A stretch of 64,000 nt of DNA from Listeria farberi. GTDB taxonomy: Bacteria > Bacillota > Bacilli > Lactobacillales > Listeriaceae. Below, piece after piece: positions 26,480 through 36,573 of the stretch (position 1 is its first letter; each line of letters opens with the position of its first letter). A program made the translations under genes and the position numbers. The notes below the pieces were generated by a model. That model searched no databases. It was not told the origin of the DNA and saw only the letters and a list, made by a program, of their open reading frames with translations. The stretch spans positions 160,736 to 224,735 of the forward strand of contig NZ_JAARZJ010000004.1 in NCBI RefSeq assembly GCF_014229245.1, read 5' to 3'.

Positions 26480-26947
26480 TCACGGGTTTTCTGTATAAAT
26501 TTTCTTGGAGCCAGTTTGGATTAGTTTTCCACCGCAACTGCCACAGCGATAACGGTTCACATTGAATCTACGTTGTCTTAAAAATGACTTTCCGCAGCTT
26601 TTGCATGTATATTCATGCATGGTAATTTCACGAGGAATCGCGGCACAAAATCTCGGTGCGTCTACTTTTTTTAATAACTCACGGAAATCTTGGTCACGAT
26701 GTTGGTAGCCTTTTTTCTCTAAATGAAGGTGATAATGACATAATTCGTGCTTCATAATACCAATAAAATACTCTAAGCCAAAGTTTTCTAAGTATTTTGG
26801 GTTCATTTCGATATGATGGCTTTTGAGCAAATAACGTCCCCCAGTGGTTCGTAAGCGCGCATTAAACACGGCTTGGTGGCGAAATTCTTTTTGGAAAAAT
26901 TGCAGCGACACTTCTTCCATGTGTCGCTGCAATTCTGCTTGATTCAT
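26480..26947 (-). CDS. SprT-like zinc metalloprotease-fold protein
   Basis: A 155-residue SprT-family protein. The zinc/active-site motif [13 protein letters not shown] (H-E-x-x-H, about residues 64-76) is followed by a C-terminal zinc ribbon with two Cys pairs ([10 protein letters not shown] and [10 protein letters not shown]). Eukaryotic relatives cleave DNA-protein crosslinks; the bacterial role is unclear. Its start overlaps the tex stop as TAATG, indicating coupled expression with Tex, a nucleic-acid-binding transcription factor, which suits a nucleoprotein maintenance role. Confidence 0.9.
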   Translation of the reverse strand: MNQAELQRHMEEVSLQFFQKEFRHQAVFNARLRTTGGRYLLKSHHIEMNPKYLENFGLEYFIGIMKHELCHYHLHLEKKGYQHRDQDFRELLKKVDAPRFCAAIPREITMHEYTCKSCGKSFLRQRRFNVNRYRCGSCGGKLIQTGSKKIYTENP

Positions 26948-29124
26948 TATTTAACACTTCCATTAGGATTAAGCATAGTTAAAGCAATTCGATTTTTCTT
27001 TGTATCTACTTCATCAACCCAGACAGTTACAATATCCCCTACTGAAACGACATCCATTGGATTTTTAATAAATGAATTGCTTAGTTTTGAAATATGCACA
27101 AGCCCATCTTGTTTCACGCCAATATCAACAAAAGCTCCAAAGTCAACCACATTTCGAACAGTTCCTTGTAATTCCATTCCTTGTTTTAAATCTTCCATCG
27201 AAATAACATCTTGTTTTAGAAGCGGAGCCGGTAGTTCATCACGGAGGTCGCGGCCGGGAGCAATTAAATTATCAATAATATCATGCATCGTCTCTTTACC
27301 AATTCCTAATTTTTCTGCTTCTTCTGGAATACTAAGTGCTTGTAGCGCTGCTTTTAAATCCGCGCTCCCAATATCACTTAAGCCAAAACCAGCTGCTTTT
27401 ACAATTTGTTCTGCTGCTTTATAACTCTCTGGGTGAATAGCTGTTTTATCTAATGGATTTTCACCTTCTAAAATACGTAAGAAACCAATACTTTGTTCAT
27501 ATGATTTTGCCCCAAGACGAGGCACTTTTTTCAATTCTTTACGGGAAGAGAAAGAACCGTTTTCTTCACGATATTTACGGATATTATTGGCGACTGTCTT
27601 ATTTAAACCAGCAACATATTGTAAAAGGGAAGCGGAGGCTGTATTAACATTGACCCCTACTTGGTTGACGGCCGTTTCAACGACGAAAGTTAGCGTTTCA
27701 TTTAATCGTTTTTGTGCTACGTCATGTTGATATTGTCCTACGCCAACAGATTTTGGATCGATTTTCACAAGTTCAGCTAGCGGATCTTGCAAACGACGGC
27801 CAATCGAAACGGCGCTACGCTCTTCTACTTGGTAATCTGGGAACTCTTCACGAGCAGTTTCGCTCGCAGAATACACACTGGCTCCAGCTTCATTAACAAT
27901 GCAATAATAAGCATTAGAGTTTGATTCGCGAATAACTTCTACGATAAATTGTTCGGTTTCACGGGAAGCTGTTCCATTGCCAATTGCAATAACCTCTACT
28001 TGATAAGTGGTTAAGATTTCCGCAATTTTTTGTTTTGCTTCAGGACGACGCGCTTTTGCTGTATGTGGATAAACTACACCTATTTCTAGTACTTTTCCGG
28101 TTTGGTCTAACACAGAGAATTTACAACCTGTTCTAAAAGCAGGATCGACCCCAAGGATGATTTTGCCTTTTAATGGTGGTTGTAAAAGTAATTTGCGCAA
28201 GTTCTCAGAGAAAATATGAATAGCTTGTTCTTCTGCTTTGTCTGTTAGTTCCCCGCGAATTTCACGTTCAATTGCAGGACCAATAAAGCGTTTATAGGCA
28301 TCTAAAATTGCTTCTTCTATATATGGTCGTGTGGCAGAATTGCGGTTTTGAATAACTTTTTCAAAAAGATATTGGAAGATTTTTGTTGTATCTACTTGAA
28401 CTTGTACACGTAAGATATCTTCTTTTTCCCCGCGATTAAAAGCAAGTATGCGATGACTTGCTACTTTTCCAATCATTTCATTAAAATCGTAGTACATTTC
28501 GTAAACGCCTTTTTCATCTGCTTCGGCGTTTTTCGCTTTGGATTCAATCATACCGAATTTCCGAGTAAAGTTACGAATCCATTCGCGGAAGCTAGGTTCA
28601 TCGCTAATTTGTTCAGCAATAATTTCATGCGCTCCTAGTAAAGCGGCTTCAGCTGACTCTACTTCTTTTTCTTCTGAAATATAGTTTGCTGCTTCTTTTA
28701 GTGGATCAGCATTACTCGGGAAGCTCATTAGCCACTCAGCTAGTGGTTCTAATCCTTTTTCTTTGGCAATCGTTGCTTTCGTGCGTTTCTTTTGTTTGTA
28801 CGGACGATATAAATCTTCGAGCGCTTGGTGTTTTTCCGCTTTGATAATTGCCGTTTTCAGTTCGTCAGTTAGTTTTCCTTGTTCATCTATTAAACGAATA
28901 ATTTCTTCTTTACGGTTTTCTAATTTTGTTACATATTCAAAAGTTTCTTCAATATCACGAATTTCAACTTCATCTAGGCTTCCAGTCATTTCTTTACGAT
29001 AACGCGCGATGAATGGAACCGTGTTACCCTCTTCCATTAATTTGATAACAGCATTAATTTGCGCTGGTTTATACGTTAGCGATTTTTGGACTAATTTCAT
29101 TATTTTATCTTGCATTTGTTCCAT
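26947..29124 (-). CDS. tex: Tex-family S1 RNA-binding transcription factor
   Basis: A 725-residue protein of the Tex/YhgF family: N-terminal helical region ([19 protein letters not shown]), a YqgF-like RNase-H fold ([18 protein letters not shown], about residue 325), helix-hairpin-helix repeats ([19 protein letters not shown]) and a C-terminal S1 domain ([30 protein letters not shown]). Tex associates with RNA polymerase and nucleic acids and affects expression of toxins and other genes. Shine-Dalgarno GGAGG is 9 nt from the ATG. It is followed by the SprT-like gene. Confidence 0.95.
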   Translation of the reverse strand: MEQMQDKIMKLVQKSLTYKPAQINAVIKLMEEGNTVPFIARYRKEMTGSLDEVEIRDIEETFEYVTKLENRKEEIIRLIDEQGKLTDELKTAIIKAEKHQALEDLYRPYKQKKRTKATIAKEKGLEPLAEWLMSFPSNADPLKEAANYISEEKEVESAEAALLGAHEIIAEQISDEPSFREWIRNFTRKFGMIESKAKNAEADEKGVYEMYYDFNEMIGKVASHRILAFNRGEKEDILRVQVQVDTTKIFQYLFEKVIQNRNSATRPYIEEAILDAYKRFIGPAIEREIRGELTDKAEEQAIHIFSENLRKLLLQPPLKGKIILGVDPAFRTGCKFSVLDQTGKVLEIGVVYPHTAKARRPEAKQKIAEILTTYQVEVIAIGNGTASRETEQFIVEVIRESNSNAYYCIVNEAGASVYSASETAREEFPDYQVEERSAVSIGRRLQDPLAELVKIDPKSVGVGQYQHDVAQKRLNETLTFVVETAVNQVGVNVNTASASLLQYVAGLNKTVANNIRKYREENGSFSSRKELKKVPRLGAKSYEQSIGFLRILEGENPLDKTAIHPESYKAAEQIVKAAGFGLSDIGSADLKAALQALSIPEEAEKLGIGKETMHDIIDNLIAPGRDLRDELPAPLLKQDVISMEDLKQGMELQGTVRNVVDFGAFVDIGVKQDGLVHISKLSNSFIKNPMDVVSVGDIVTVWVDEVDTKKNRIALTMLNPNGSVK

Positions 29125-29191
29125 ACTTGATAGCCTCCAATTATTTCATTATCTATTAAGTGTAACATAATTACGTTTCAACTGACAAAAG

Positions 29192-30826
29192 CTATCTGTC
29201 AAGCTTATTTAAAGCATTTTCCGCATAATGGATCGCATCTTCGGTATGGAAAAAGAAGTGGTCTTCGCCAATTCGGTCGTAAAGTCCACTATCTTTTAAA
29301 CTTTCTTTCGCTTTATCAGTTAATCCAGCAATCAAAATTTGGCCGCCCTGCTTCGAAAATTCTTTTTCAATTTGGTGGAAATAACCTTCCGCAGTCGCAT
29401 CAATAATCGGCACTTTTCCCATCCTTAAAATTAGAAATTCCGGTTTAACGTGGATGGCTTTCATAATATTTTGTTGAAAAATCTGCGCTGCTCCAAAGAA
29501 AAGTGGCCCACGAATCGTAAAAACACTAATTTTTTCGTGTAAATGAGGAGCAATTTCGGCGCCTTCTGGTTCGATTTCTTCGATTTGTATCGAGCTGCCC
29601 ATTTGTTTAGCGAATAAAACAACTGCAAGCAATAATCCCACTTCAACAGCTACTGTTAAACTAGCAAAAACAGTTAATAAAAAAGTAATAATGAGTACTA
29701 AAGTATCACCCGATTTTAGTTTAATAATATGCTGAAAAGTTTTTCGTTCGCTCATATTCCAGGCAACTAACATTAAAATTGGCGCCATTGCAGCAATAGG
29801 AATGTTAACAGCTACTGGAGCAAGTACAAGTAAAGTCAGTAACACGAAAATCCCATGAATCACACCAGAAACGCGACTTGTCGCACCATTATTAATATTA
29901 GTTGCTGTTCTTGCAATTGCGCCAGTTGCTGGAATACCACCAAACATCGGTGTGACAATATTCGCGATACCCTGCCCAATTAATTCACGATTACTATTAT
30001 GTTTTGTATTCGTCATTCCATCTGCAACAACAGCAGAAAGAAGCGATTCAATCCCGCCAAGCATTGCAATAACAAAAGCCGGTCCAATTAGTTTACTCAT
30101 ATTCGCAAATGTCATATCAGGAAATTCAAACGGCGGAAAAGTACTCGGAATATCTCCATACGCCGAACCAATTGTTGGAAGCGCATCCCGGAAAAATAGC
30201 ATTGCAATCCCGGTCGTAATTACAAGACCAATAAGTGGCGCTGGAATCCTTGGTAAAATTTTTGGAAAAAGAAATAATACAAACATACAAATACAGGAAA
30301 TTAACACGCTATAGAAATTCCATGAATCTAAGTGTAGCCAGATCTCTTTCATATTTGCTATAAATGATTCATGCTTTTCCATTCCAGTTAATCCAAGGAA
30401 ATTCCCCACTTGCCCCATAAAAATTGTTACAGCAATCCCTGCTGTAAAACCGATAGTTACCGGGCGCGGAATAAATTTAATTAACGTTCCTAGTTTGAAA
30501 ATCCCCATTAAACAAAGTAAAACCCCAGCCATCATTCCAGCAACAAGTAAATCCTGATAACCATAAGTTAAGACGATTCCGAGTAATACAGGGATAAATG
30601 CTCCGGTCGGTCCAGCTATTTGAAATCTAGATCCTCCAAAAATAGCGACAATAATTCCGGCTACGAAACTTGAATAAATACCATATTCCGGCTTTACTCC
30701 TGAAGCAATCGCAAATGACATCGCCAGTGGTAAAGCAATAATGCCCACAATAATACCCGCAAGCAAATCTTTCCTAAACCTTGCCCACGTATAACCTTTT
30801 ACACTATTCAACCAAACTTTCTTCAA
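29192..30826 (-). CDS. SulP-family anion transporter with STAS domain
   Basis: A 544-residue transporter with 10-14 hydrophobic segments in the SulP core (LAGIIVGIIALPLAMSFAIASGV...GSRFQIAGPTGAFIPVL) and a C-terminal STAS domain (about 430-540, FTIRGPLFFGAAQIF...ILRMGKVPIIDATAEGYF). SulP proteins move sulfate, bicarbonate or other anions. Start is TTG at 30826 with AAGGAG 4 nt upstream. Its leader holds a terminator-like hairpin, and STAS domains here echo those of the adjacent sigB operon, though no functional link is implied. Confidence 0.92.
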   Translation of the reverse strand: MKKVWLNSVKGYTWARFRKDLLAGIIVGIIALPLAMSFAIASGVKPEYGIYSSFVAGIIVAIFGGSRFQIAGPTGAFIPVLLGIVLTYGYQDLLVAGMMAGVLLCLMGIFKLGTLIKFIPRPVTIGFTAGIAVTIFMGQVGNFLGLTGMEKHESFIANMKEIWLHLDSWNFYSVLISCICMFVLFLFPKILPRIPAPLIGLVITTGIAMLFFRDALPTIGSAYGDIPSTFPPFEFPDMTFANMSKLIGPAFVIAMLGGIESLLSAVVADGMTNTKHNSNRELIGQGIANIVTPMFGGIPATGAIARTATNINNGATSRVSGVIHGIFVLLTLLVLAPVAVNIPIAAMAPILMLVAWNMSERKTFQHIIKLKSGDTLVLIITFLLTVFASLTVAVEVGLLLAVVLFAKQMGSSIQIEEIEPEGAEIAPHLHEKISVFTIRGPLFFGAAQIFQQNIMKAIHVKPEFLILRMGKVPIIDATAEGYFHQIEKEFSKQGGQILIAGLTDKAKESLKDSGLYDRIGEDHFFFHTEDAIHYAENALNKLDR

Positions 30827-30864
30827 TTTGCTCCTTCTCTCTTACTTATATTTTAATCCGCGCG

Positions 30865-30892
30865 AAAAAACGCAAAGCAAGATTGCTTCACG
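30865..30892 (-). terminator. Terminator-like hairpin in the sulP leader
   Basis: On the minus strand CGTGAAGCAA (30892-30883) pairs with TTGCTTTGCG (30880-30871), two wobble pairs, 2-nt gap between arms, followed directly by T6 (30870-30865). It lies about 40 nt before the TTG start and downstream of the predicted promoter, and rsbX already has its own terminator, so it looks like a leader attenuator or the end of a short RNA. Confidence 0.55.
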
Positions 30893-30947
30893 CTTACTAA
30901 GTGATTTTCATCACATGATGAAGTATAAAAAACTAGCGCTCTACTCT

Positions 30948-30956
30948 AATATACCA
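30948..30956 (-). promoter_or_regulatory. Extended -10 promoter candidate of sulP
   Basis: Minus strand TGG-TATATT (30956-30948); no convincing -35. A 16-bp element TTCATCA-TG-TGATGAA (30922-30907) lies about 20-35 nt downstream of the expected start and may be an operator or RNA hairpin. Confidence 0.4.
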
Positions 30957-30985
30957 TAAATTAACTAAGTTCTCCTACACAATAC

Positions 30986-31025
30986 GAAAAAACACCTTTT
31001 AAACCATTGCTAGTTTAAAAGATGC
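30986..31025 (-). terminator. Terminator of the sigB operon
   Basis: GCATCTTTTAAAC (31025-31013) pairs with GTTTAAAAGGTGT (31004-30992), 8-nt loop, T6 tail. It follows the rsbX stop. Confidence 0.9.
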
Positions 31026-31030
31026 TTTTG

Positions 31031-31630
31031 TTATTCTGGAAATTTGCCAATCATGAAAGTAACATCATCTGTTGGAATGTCTAATATATTTCGTTCGATT
31101 AAATGCCCGATTTTCACTACACAAAGTGGTGATTCTAGGCTTTTTCGAACGCGAGAAAGAACAAGCCCATCTGAATGCATCAAAAACTTACTGCCTGGTT
31201 TGTATTTATAAGATTGCAACCGATACTTCTGCTTTCTTCCGGATAAAAAGCCAGAGCCAGAAAGCGGAAAAATAAGCTTATCTTCTATGCCAATCATATA
31301 AAAGCGGATATTGCCCATACCAGTATAATAAAGTGTCTTCGTTAAGTAATCACCTTTAATAATTGCTATTGCAGCACCACGAAGTCCTGAAACAGCCTGG
31401 TTAGCTTTTTCAAGCATATCAGTAATATCTGCATGTATGTCTTCCTTTATAGCATCAACCGTCGCTTTGGCAGCTCTATTCGCTTCCAGTCCACTTCCAA
31501 GCCCATCAGAAAGAACATACAAAAAACCATTTTTGTCTTCATGGGTAAAATAAACATCCCCGCAGTATTGTTGTAATGCTTTAGAACGTTGAAATACAAA
31601 TAAATTATTTGATTCAACCGCCTTGTTCAT
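31031..31630 (-). CDS. rsbX: RsbX, serine phosphatase resetting the stressosome
   Basis: A 199-residue PP2C-like phosphatase with VYFTHEDKNGFLYVLSDGLGSG (metal-binding acidic loop) and FLMHSDGLVLSR. It dephosphorylates RsbS and RsbR after stress, returning the stressosome to its resting state and damping SigB activity. Last gene of the sigB operon, adjacent to sigB without a gap, transcribed from the SigB promoter before rsbV and so subject to negative feedback. Confidence 0.96.
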   Translation of the reverse strand: MNKAVESNNLFVFQRSKALQQYCGDVYFTHEDKNGFLYVLSDGLGSGLEANRAAKATVDAIKEDIHADITDMLEKANQAVSGLRGAAIAIIKGDYLTKTLYYTGMGNIRFYMIGIEDKLIFPLSGSGFLSGRKQKYRLQSYKYKPGSKFLMHSDGLVLSRVRKSLESPLCVVKIGHLIERNILDIPTDDVTFMIGKFPE

Positions 31631-32410
31631 TTACTCCACTTCCTCATTCTGCAACGCCTCTCGAAGTTTTTTAATAGCTTGACGTTGGATTCTAGACACA
31701 TGCATTTGTGATATATCGAGTAGTTCGCCGGTTTCTTTTTGACTACGATTTTCAATGAATGTATATTGCAATATCTTCTGTTCTCGCTCATCCAAAACAG
31801 GGAGAACTTTTTCTAAAAGCATACGTTGATTTACACGTTCAAACCCATCATCCGTACCACCAACAACATCAAGTAACGTAATCGTACTTCCATCCGAATC
31901 AGCTTCAATCGAATGATCTACAGAAAGTGCTTGGTAACTTTTCCCCATTTCCATCGCTTCTAAAACTTCTTCTTCCGTGACACCGATAAAATCTGCAATA
32001 TCGCTAATTTGCGGTGAGCTTTGTAGTTCTCTTGTTAACTCTTCCACAGCATTCTTAATTTTTGGACCTAATTCTTTAATTCGACGCGGTACATGAACGC
32101 TCCATGTTTTATCACGTAAAAAACGTTTAATTTCACCAACAATTGTCGGCACAGCAAATGCTTCAAAGCTTTTCCCAAAAGTCGCGTCATAACGTCTAAT
32201 AGCACCAAGCAAGCCGATATTTCCAACTTGAACTAAATCTTCGTGAAAAGATTTACCTTGGGAATATTTGCGGGCAATTGATTCTACTAAATTTTTATAA
32301 TGAACGACTAAATTATACTGAGCATCTTCGTCACCGTTTTCTTGATAAGCGGCAATCCAAATATACACTTTTTCTTTTGCTTCTTTATCAGGTTGAGATA
32401 CTTTTGGCAT
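31631..32410 (-). CDS. sigB: General stress sigma factor SigB
   Basis: A 259-residue sigma-70-family factor. Region 2 ([47 protein letters not shown], in part), region 3 and the region 4 helix-turn-helix ([27 protein letters not shown]) are complete. It directs RNA polymerase to GTTT-N14-16-GGGTAA/GGGAA promoters, several of which occur in this window. Controlled by the anti-sigma factor RsbW. I place the start at 32410 (MPKVSQPDK), behind AGGTGGAGG, overlapping the end of rsbW. Confidence 0.98.
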   Translation of the reverse strand: MPKVSQPDKEAKEKVYIWIAAYQENGDEDAQYNLVVHYKNLVESIARKYSQGKSFHEDLVQVGNIGLLGAIRRYDATFGKSFEAFAVPTIVGEIKRFLRDKTWSVHVPRRIKELGPKIKNAVEELTRELQSSPQISDIADFIGVTEEEVLEAMEMGKSYQALSVDHSIEADSDGSTITLLDVVGGTDDGFERVNQRMLLEKVLPVLDEREQKILQYTFIENRSQKETGELLDISQMHVSRIQRQAIKKLREALQNEEVE

Positions 32411-32861
32411 TCTCCTCCACCTGCTTTTCATTAATATATTTGGTCATTACGACAGAAACCCCTTCATCGTAATAAAGTTTCACGTCATCCATTAATGTTT
32501 CAATTAAAAATAAACCTAGCCCTCCGATACGCATCATCTCCGCATCTTCCCCCACTTCATAAGGACCAATTTCTTGTTTACGGGTTTCTAGGTCGAAGCT
32601 TGTTCCGTTATCAGAAACACGAACTTCTAATTTGTCTTCATAAATATGATATTCTACTGTAATTTCACCATCTTCTTCACCTTTAAATGCATGTTTTACG
32701 GAATTAGTGATGGCTTCACTTACAGCTATTTTCAAATCTTCAATTGCTTCGTAAGAAAAACCTGCGCGACTTGCAATCCCTGATAATGAAAGTCTACCTA
32801 AACTAACATATTCAGGCTTGGCAGGAAGTTGTAAAATAATTTTGTCATGCATTGTTGCCAT
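32388..32861 (-). CDS. rsbW: RsbW, anti-sigma-B factor and serine kinase
   Basis: A 157-residue GHKL-type kinase with N box [11 protein letters not shown] and the G1 box DNGTSFD plus G2 region [17 protein letters not shown]. It binds and silences SigB and phosphorylates RsbV when ATP is high. Start overlaps the end of rsbV, giving translational coupling, and its own end overlaps the sigB start. Confidence 0.97.
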   Translation of the reverse strand: MATMHDKIILQLPAKPEYVSLGRLSLSGIASRAGFSYEAIEDLKIAVSEAITNSVKHAFKGEEDGEITVEYHIYEDKLEVRVSDNGTSFDLETRKQEIGPYEVGEDAEMMRIGGLGLFLIETLMDDVKLYYDEGVSVVMTKYINEKQVEENAKSIST

Positions 32862-33189
32862 TCATTTCACCCTCTACATTTTTGATTTCAATGATATCTG
32901 ACAATCCTGTGATTTCAAACAATCGGAAAAGTCGGTCGCTTAAACCAAACAAGACGAGTTCACTTTGGCGTTGTCGTAAGCTTTTAAAAGCCCCTACGAA
33001 TACACCTAAGCCAGTACTATCCATATAAGTAACTTCTGTTAAGTCGATTCTAAGTATAATACCCTCTTTTACTTGATACACTTCAAGTGCTTCTTTTACC
33101 TTTGGCGCTGTATAAGCATCAATCTCCCCAGCAACAAATATGTCTATGTGGTCAGTATCACGTTCTTTTATTTCTATACTAATATTCAT
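32845..33189 (-). CDS. rsbV: RsbV, anti-anti-sigma factor
   Basis: A 114-residue STAS protein; the phosphorylatable serine lies in [16 protein letters not shown]. Unphosphorylated RsbV captures RsbW and frees SigB. ATG at 33189 is preceded by GGGG at 7 nt spacing; the GTG one codon earlier is less likely. It is the first gene of the SigB-autoregulated sub-operon rsbV-rsbW-sigB-rsbX. Confidence 0.97.
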   Translation of the reverse strand: MNISIEIKERDTDHIDIFVAGEIDAYTAPKVKEALEVYQVKEGIILRIDLTEVTYMDSTGLGVFVGAFKSLRQRQSELVLFGLSDRLFRLFEITGLSDIIEIKNVEGEMNGNNA

Positions 33190-33225
33190 CACTTCACCCC
33201 ATCTAATTTAAGTATACTGTCGATT

Positions 33226-33250
33226 TTACCCTAACAAATAAAATTAAAAC
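33226..33250 (-). promoter_or_regulatory. SigB promoter of rsbV-rsbW-sigB-rsbX
   Basis: Minus strand GTTT (33250-33247), 15-nt spacer, GGGTAA (33231-33226). It provides positive autoregulation of sigB. Confidence 0.93.
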
Positions 33251-33255
33251 ATTCA

Positions 33256-33318
33256 AAAATAAAAACGCTCCACTCTTTAAATACGTTTACTCACCAGTAA
33301 ATGCTCTCTAAAGAATGA
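33256..33318 (-). terminator. Intrinsic terminator between rsbU and rsbV
   Basis: On the minus strand TCATTCTTTA (33318-33309) pairs with TAAAGAGTGG (33279-33270), containing an inner TTTACT-GGTG-AGTAAA hairpin, followed by CGTTTTTATTTTT. It lies just upstream of the SigB promoter and would limit read-through from rsbR-S-T-U. Confidence 0.7.
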
Positions 33319-33338
33319 GGTACGTCTTTACTTTGAAC

Positions 33339-34343
33339 CTATTTAGTTCGTTTAATACAAATAAGTGTAAAGTCATCATGCAATTCAAAGTTTTGCATTT
33401 TGACTAATTGATCATAAATTGCGTGTACCATTTTTTCAGCTGATAATGAAATATGCGCTGCTATAATTTCTGTTAATTCATCTCGTTCGATAAATCCATT
33501 TGCTGTTCTAGTTTCAGTCACACCATCTGACATAATAAAAATAGCATCACCAACTTCAATTTTCTTATCAAATTGACGATAAACAGCATTTGAATCTACA
33601 CCGAGGGGTAAACCTTTGGCATATAAATCAGAAAAGCTGTTTTCTTTATGTTGGTAATATAAACCTAGTTCATGTCCAGCAGAACCATATTCAAACAAAT
33701 GCGTATCTTCATGATAAAGCCCATAAAACATCGTGATAAACATGTTATCATTAATGTTTTCTTCCGCTACTTGATTCAGTGTTTCTAGAACGATGGATGG
33801 CTTTCTATCGTCACCAGTCATCCCTGCTAAAGCATATTTTATCATCGAGATACTAAATGCAGCTGGGATTCCTTTACCAATAACGTCAGCGAGTGCAATA
33901 CCTATCTGTTTATCGCCTTCTTCTGTAAAGCTATAGTAGTCACCACTCATTTGCCTTGCTGCGACACTTATCACGCCAAAATCAAGTGCATCGTGTTCTG
34001 GCACTTCTGTTTTCATTAAGGTTTTTTGCATATCCTCGGCTTGAGCAATTTCACTACGTAATGCTTTTTGTTCTGTTCTTAGACTCAGATGTTCCATATA
34101 AGCTAAGCCGTAACCCACCATTATTTCAAGTAAAACGTCAAATGATAATCGTACAAAATCTGGTAACTCTTTTCCGTAAAGTTCAAGAACCGAGCGATGT
34201 AAATGGACAATTTCTTCTGGTGATACGCGCTCTTCCATAGCTTCTCTGGATAATTTTTCGCAAGTATAAAGAATTTCTTCATCTTGGTGTTCTAAATATT
34301 GAATAAGAATATCACGGTATTTTCCTTCAAAAGCTTTTTCCAT
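33339..34343 (-). CDS. rsbU: RsbU, PP2C-type phosphatase activating RsbV
   Basis: A 334-residue protein: N-terminal helical RsbT-binding domain (about 1-85), linker, and a SpoIIE/PP2C phosphatase domain with ALADVIGKGIPAAFS and IFIMSDGVTETR metal-binding motifs. Activated by free RsbT, it dephosphorylates RsbV and so triggers SigB release. Lies 16 bp after rsbT; last gene of the upper part of the operon. Confidence 0.97.
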   Translation of the reverse strand: MEKAFEGKYRDILIQYLEHQDEEILYTCEKLSREAMEERVSPEEIVHLHRSVLELYGKELPDFVRLSFDVLLEIMVGYGLAYMEHLSLRTEQKALRSEIAQAEDMQKTLMKTEVPEHDALDFGVISVAARQMSGDYYSFTEEGDKQIGIALADVIGKGIPAAFSISMIKYALAGMTGDDRKPSIVLETLNQVAEENINDNMFITMFYGLYHEDTHLFEYGSAGHELGLYYQHKENSFSDLYAKGLPLGVDSNAVYRQFDKKIEVGDAIFIMSDGVTETRTANGFIERDELTEIIAAHISLSAEKMVHAIYDQLVKMQNFELHDDFTLICIKRTK

Positions 34344-34359
34344 TTTTTCCTAGCGCTCC

Positions 34360-34770
34360 TTACCGAACCCATTTCGTTGTTGTGATTACCGTTCCTCTTG
34401 TGTCGCCTTCAATGCTGGATTCAATATCAAAACTGTCCATTAAACGTTTGACTCCTGGAAGACCTGCTCCAAGACCGCCAGATGTTGTATAACCATCTTG
34501 CATTACTTTTCTAATATCTACAATTCCTGGACCTTTATCTTTGGCCACAATTATCATTCCTTGTTTACCGGATTCGCTCACTTTTTCGATGCAGATTTCT
34601 CCTCGTCCAGCATAAAGGAAAATATTTCTTGCTAGTTCACTAATGGCTGTTGTTATTCGTGCTTGGTCAACTGTTCCAAAGCCAATTTCTTTGGATATTT
34701 TTCTACCTAGTTGTCGTGCAGCCACAATGTCCCATTCATTAATTATCTTTACACAGGATTGGAATGTCAT
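34360..34770 (-). CDS. rsbT: RsbT, stressosome switch kinase
   Basis: A 136-residue GHKL serine/threonine kinase (ELARNIFLYAGRGEI, KDKGPGI, GGLGAGLPGVKRLMD). It is held by the RsbR-RsbS stressosome, phosphorylates both on stress, is released, and then activates RsbU. ATG at 34770 (MTFQSCVKI) has GGGGG 7 nt upstream; an in-frame ATG two codons earlier sits 1 nt from that site and is rejected. Confidence 0.96.
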   Translation of the reverse strand: MTFQSCVKIINEWDIVAARQLGRKISKEIGFGTVDQARITTAISELARNIFLYAGRGEICIEKVSESGKQGMIIVAKDKGPGIVDIRKVMQDGYTTSGGLGAGLPGVKRLMDSFDIESSIEGDTRGTVITTTKWVR

Positions 34771-34772
34771 GT

Positions 34773-35129
34773 TCATTCCCCCAATTCCTGTTTAAGTTTT
34801 TCCAGACCACTTTCAAGATCCATCGCCGAAAGCACTCCACTAAACGTAATTCCGAGTTCAATTAGTGTAATCGCAACTGCTGGCTGTATCCCAGTTACAA
34901 CCACTTTTGCACCCATCAGTTTAGACATACTTACTACATCTCCAAGAATTTTTGCAATAAAAGAATCAATAAAATCGATCGAAGTTATATCAATGACTAC
35001 TCCTCTGGCCGACGTTTCATGGATTTTTGCAAGTAAATCTTCTTGGAATTCTACCGCAGTATGATCATCTAATTCACTCTGGATAGAAATTAATAAACAT
35101 TCACCTAACTTTAAGATTGGTATCCCCAC
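34773..35129 (-). CDS. rsbS: RsbS, stressosome scaffold STAS protein
   Basis: A 118-residue single STAS domain with the phosphorylation site in [15 protein letters not shown]. It forms the stressosome core with RsbR and sequesters RsbT. The GTG at 35129 (MGIPILKL) has GGGG 8 nt upstream and matches Bacillus RsbS, which begins close to KIPILKL; the GTG at 35138 overlaps the rsbR stop and gives three extra residues, so the exact start is uncertain. Confidence 0.95.
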
Positions 35130-35134
35130 AGTAT

Positions 35135-35971
35135 TCACCCCTCTTTTTCTACTATCTCTCTGTTCGTCAAGGCTAGCGCACGCTCCATGCCTTTTTTCAT
35201 TGTGTTGGTCGTGATAATTTGATCTAATTCAATTCCTAAGTTAACGATAGTTTGCGCGATTTCTGGTCTAATACCTACAAGCATTGCCTGACAACCAACA
35301 AGTCTAACTGCCTCAGACGCTTGAATAATATGGTGCGCAACCATTGTATCAACAACAGGAACTCCCGTAATATCAATCAAAACCACTTCTGACCGATTTT
35401 TTACCACACCTATTAATAAATTTTCTATGATTAACTTCGCTCTTTCTGTGTCAATCGTTCCAATTAAAGGCATTACAGAAATTTTTTCAAATATTGGTAA
35501 AAGTGGTGCAGATAATTCCTGTAAAGCACTTTTTTGGATAGAAACTGTCTTTTCCCACGTATCCGCGTAGGCAGTGACCACTTTGTTATACATGGAGGAA
35601 AGCCATGTTTCAAAGCGATAATAGGCATCATCTTCTGGTTTTTCTTCTCTTTTTAAGAATAGATCTTCATCTCTCATTGCTGTATATACTAAAAGCCCGA
35701 AAACACGCAGGCCTGTGGTGACAAAATGAATTGGCCAACCTAAGTGGACCACTTTTTCTGCAAAATCATCTAGTTTTTCATTAAACTTCGAACCATTTTC
35801 AGTAATATTCGATACAATCAAATCCACGAATTCTTTGCTTGTTTCTTCGTACATCGGTTCTTGAGCGATGTCATTAATAAGCGGATCCGATTGGTTCTCC
35901 ATTTCATTCATCCAATTATTTAGTAAGTCTTTTTTATTTGTACGGATGAAGTTTGCAAAATCTTTATACAT
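35135..35971 (-). CDS. rsbR: RsbR, stressosome sensor/co-antagonist
   Basis: A 278-residue protein: N-terminal non-haem globin domain (about 1-150) and C-terminal STAS domain, with phosphorylatable threonines expected in [13 protein letters not shown] and [12 protein letters not shown]. It builds the 1.8-MDa stressosome together with RsbS and passes stress signals to RsbT. First gene of the sigB operon proper; 250 bp separate it from mazF. Confidence 0.96.
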   Translation of the reverse strand: MYKDFANFIRTNKKDLLNNWMNEMENQSDPLINDIAQEPMYEETSKEFVDLIVSNITENGSKFNEKLDDFAEKVVHLGWPIHFVTTGLRVFGLLVYTAMRDEDLFLKREEKPEDDAYYRFETWLSSMYNKVVTAYADTWEKTVSIQKSALQELSAPLLPIFEKISVMPLIGTIDTERAKLIIENLLIGVVKNRSEVVLIDITGVPVVDTMVAHHIIQASEAVRLVGCQAMLVGIRPEIAQTIVNLGIELDQIITTNTMKKGMERALALTNREIVEKEG

Positions 35972-36222
35972 CAGTTATTTTCCAACCTTTCTCCATTATT
36001 AACAAAATTTTCTCTATTATTATGCGGTTTGATTAACTATTCTTTAAAAAAAGACATTAGAAACAAATTTAGCGAATAGGTTAATTACGCGTTGTTTGTA
36101 GGTTTCTGATGCCCTTTCTACTTAGCTAGATTAGTTAATTATTTTCTTATGTATTAAATATCTTTTTTACGTCAGACCATTTGTCCTGCATTCATCATTA
36201 TATGTTATTTCATTAGGATGGT
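35972..36222 (-). promoter_or_regulatory. rsbR upstream region with a weak SigA-like promoter
   Basis: A 251-bp AT-rich gap with no gene. On the minus strand TTAAAG-N17-CATAAT (about 36046-36018) is the best SigA-like match before rsbR, but it is weak. No terminator after mazF is visible, so read-through from alr-mazEF into rsbR is possible. Confidence 0.4.
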
Positions 36223-36567
36223 TTAGAATTCTACTACTCCTAGACTGACTTCAAGTGCCTGATTTACCTTGGCCATTAATTCCTCGTCCAAATGTGTAAT
36301 TTTGTCTGTCAGGCGTTGTTTATCAATCGTTCTAATTTGTTCTAATAGAATGACAGAATCTCTTTCAAAGCCGTCTTTACGAGTAGCTTCCACATGTGTT
36401 GGCAACTTCGCTTTTTGAATTTTTGCAGTTATTGCTGCCACAATCACAGTTGGACTGAATCTATTACCAATATCATTTTGAATGATGAGAACAGGCCTTA
36501 TTCCCCCTTGTTCGCTTCCGACCACGGGGGAAAGGTCCGCGTAGTAAACGTCACCACGCTTCACCAT
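36223..36567 (-). CDS. mazF: MazF/NdoA endoribonuclease toxin
   Basis: A 114-residue toxin with the MazF pattern [32 protein letters not shown] (in part) and TKDG-like loop; the catalytic Arg in GGIRPVLI and Thr in AAITAKIQ are present. It cuts single-stranded mRNA at a short motif (UACAU in the Bacillus homologue). Encoded 6 bp after the antitoxin gene. In Listeria, mazEF and sigB are neighbours and are reported to influence each other's expression. Confidence 0.96.
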   Translation of the reverse strand: MVKRGDVYYADLSPVVGSEQGGIRPVLIIQNDIGNRFSPTVIVAAITAKIQKAKLPTHVEATRKDGFERDSVILLEQIRTIDKQRLTDKITHLDEELMAKVNQALEVSLGVVEF

Positions 36568-36573
36568 CAGCCA

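Noticed and set aside
26873..27424. 183-codon plus-strand frame across the tex 3' end
   Set aside because: Antisense shadow of tex and the SprT-like gene, without promoter or ribosome site.
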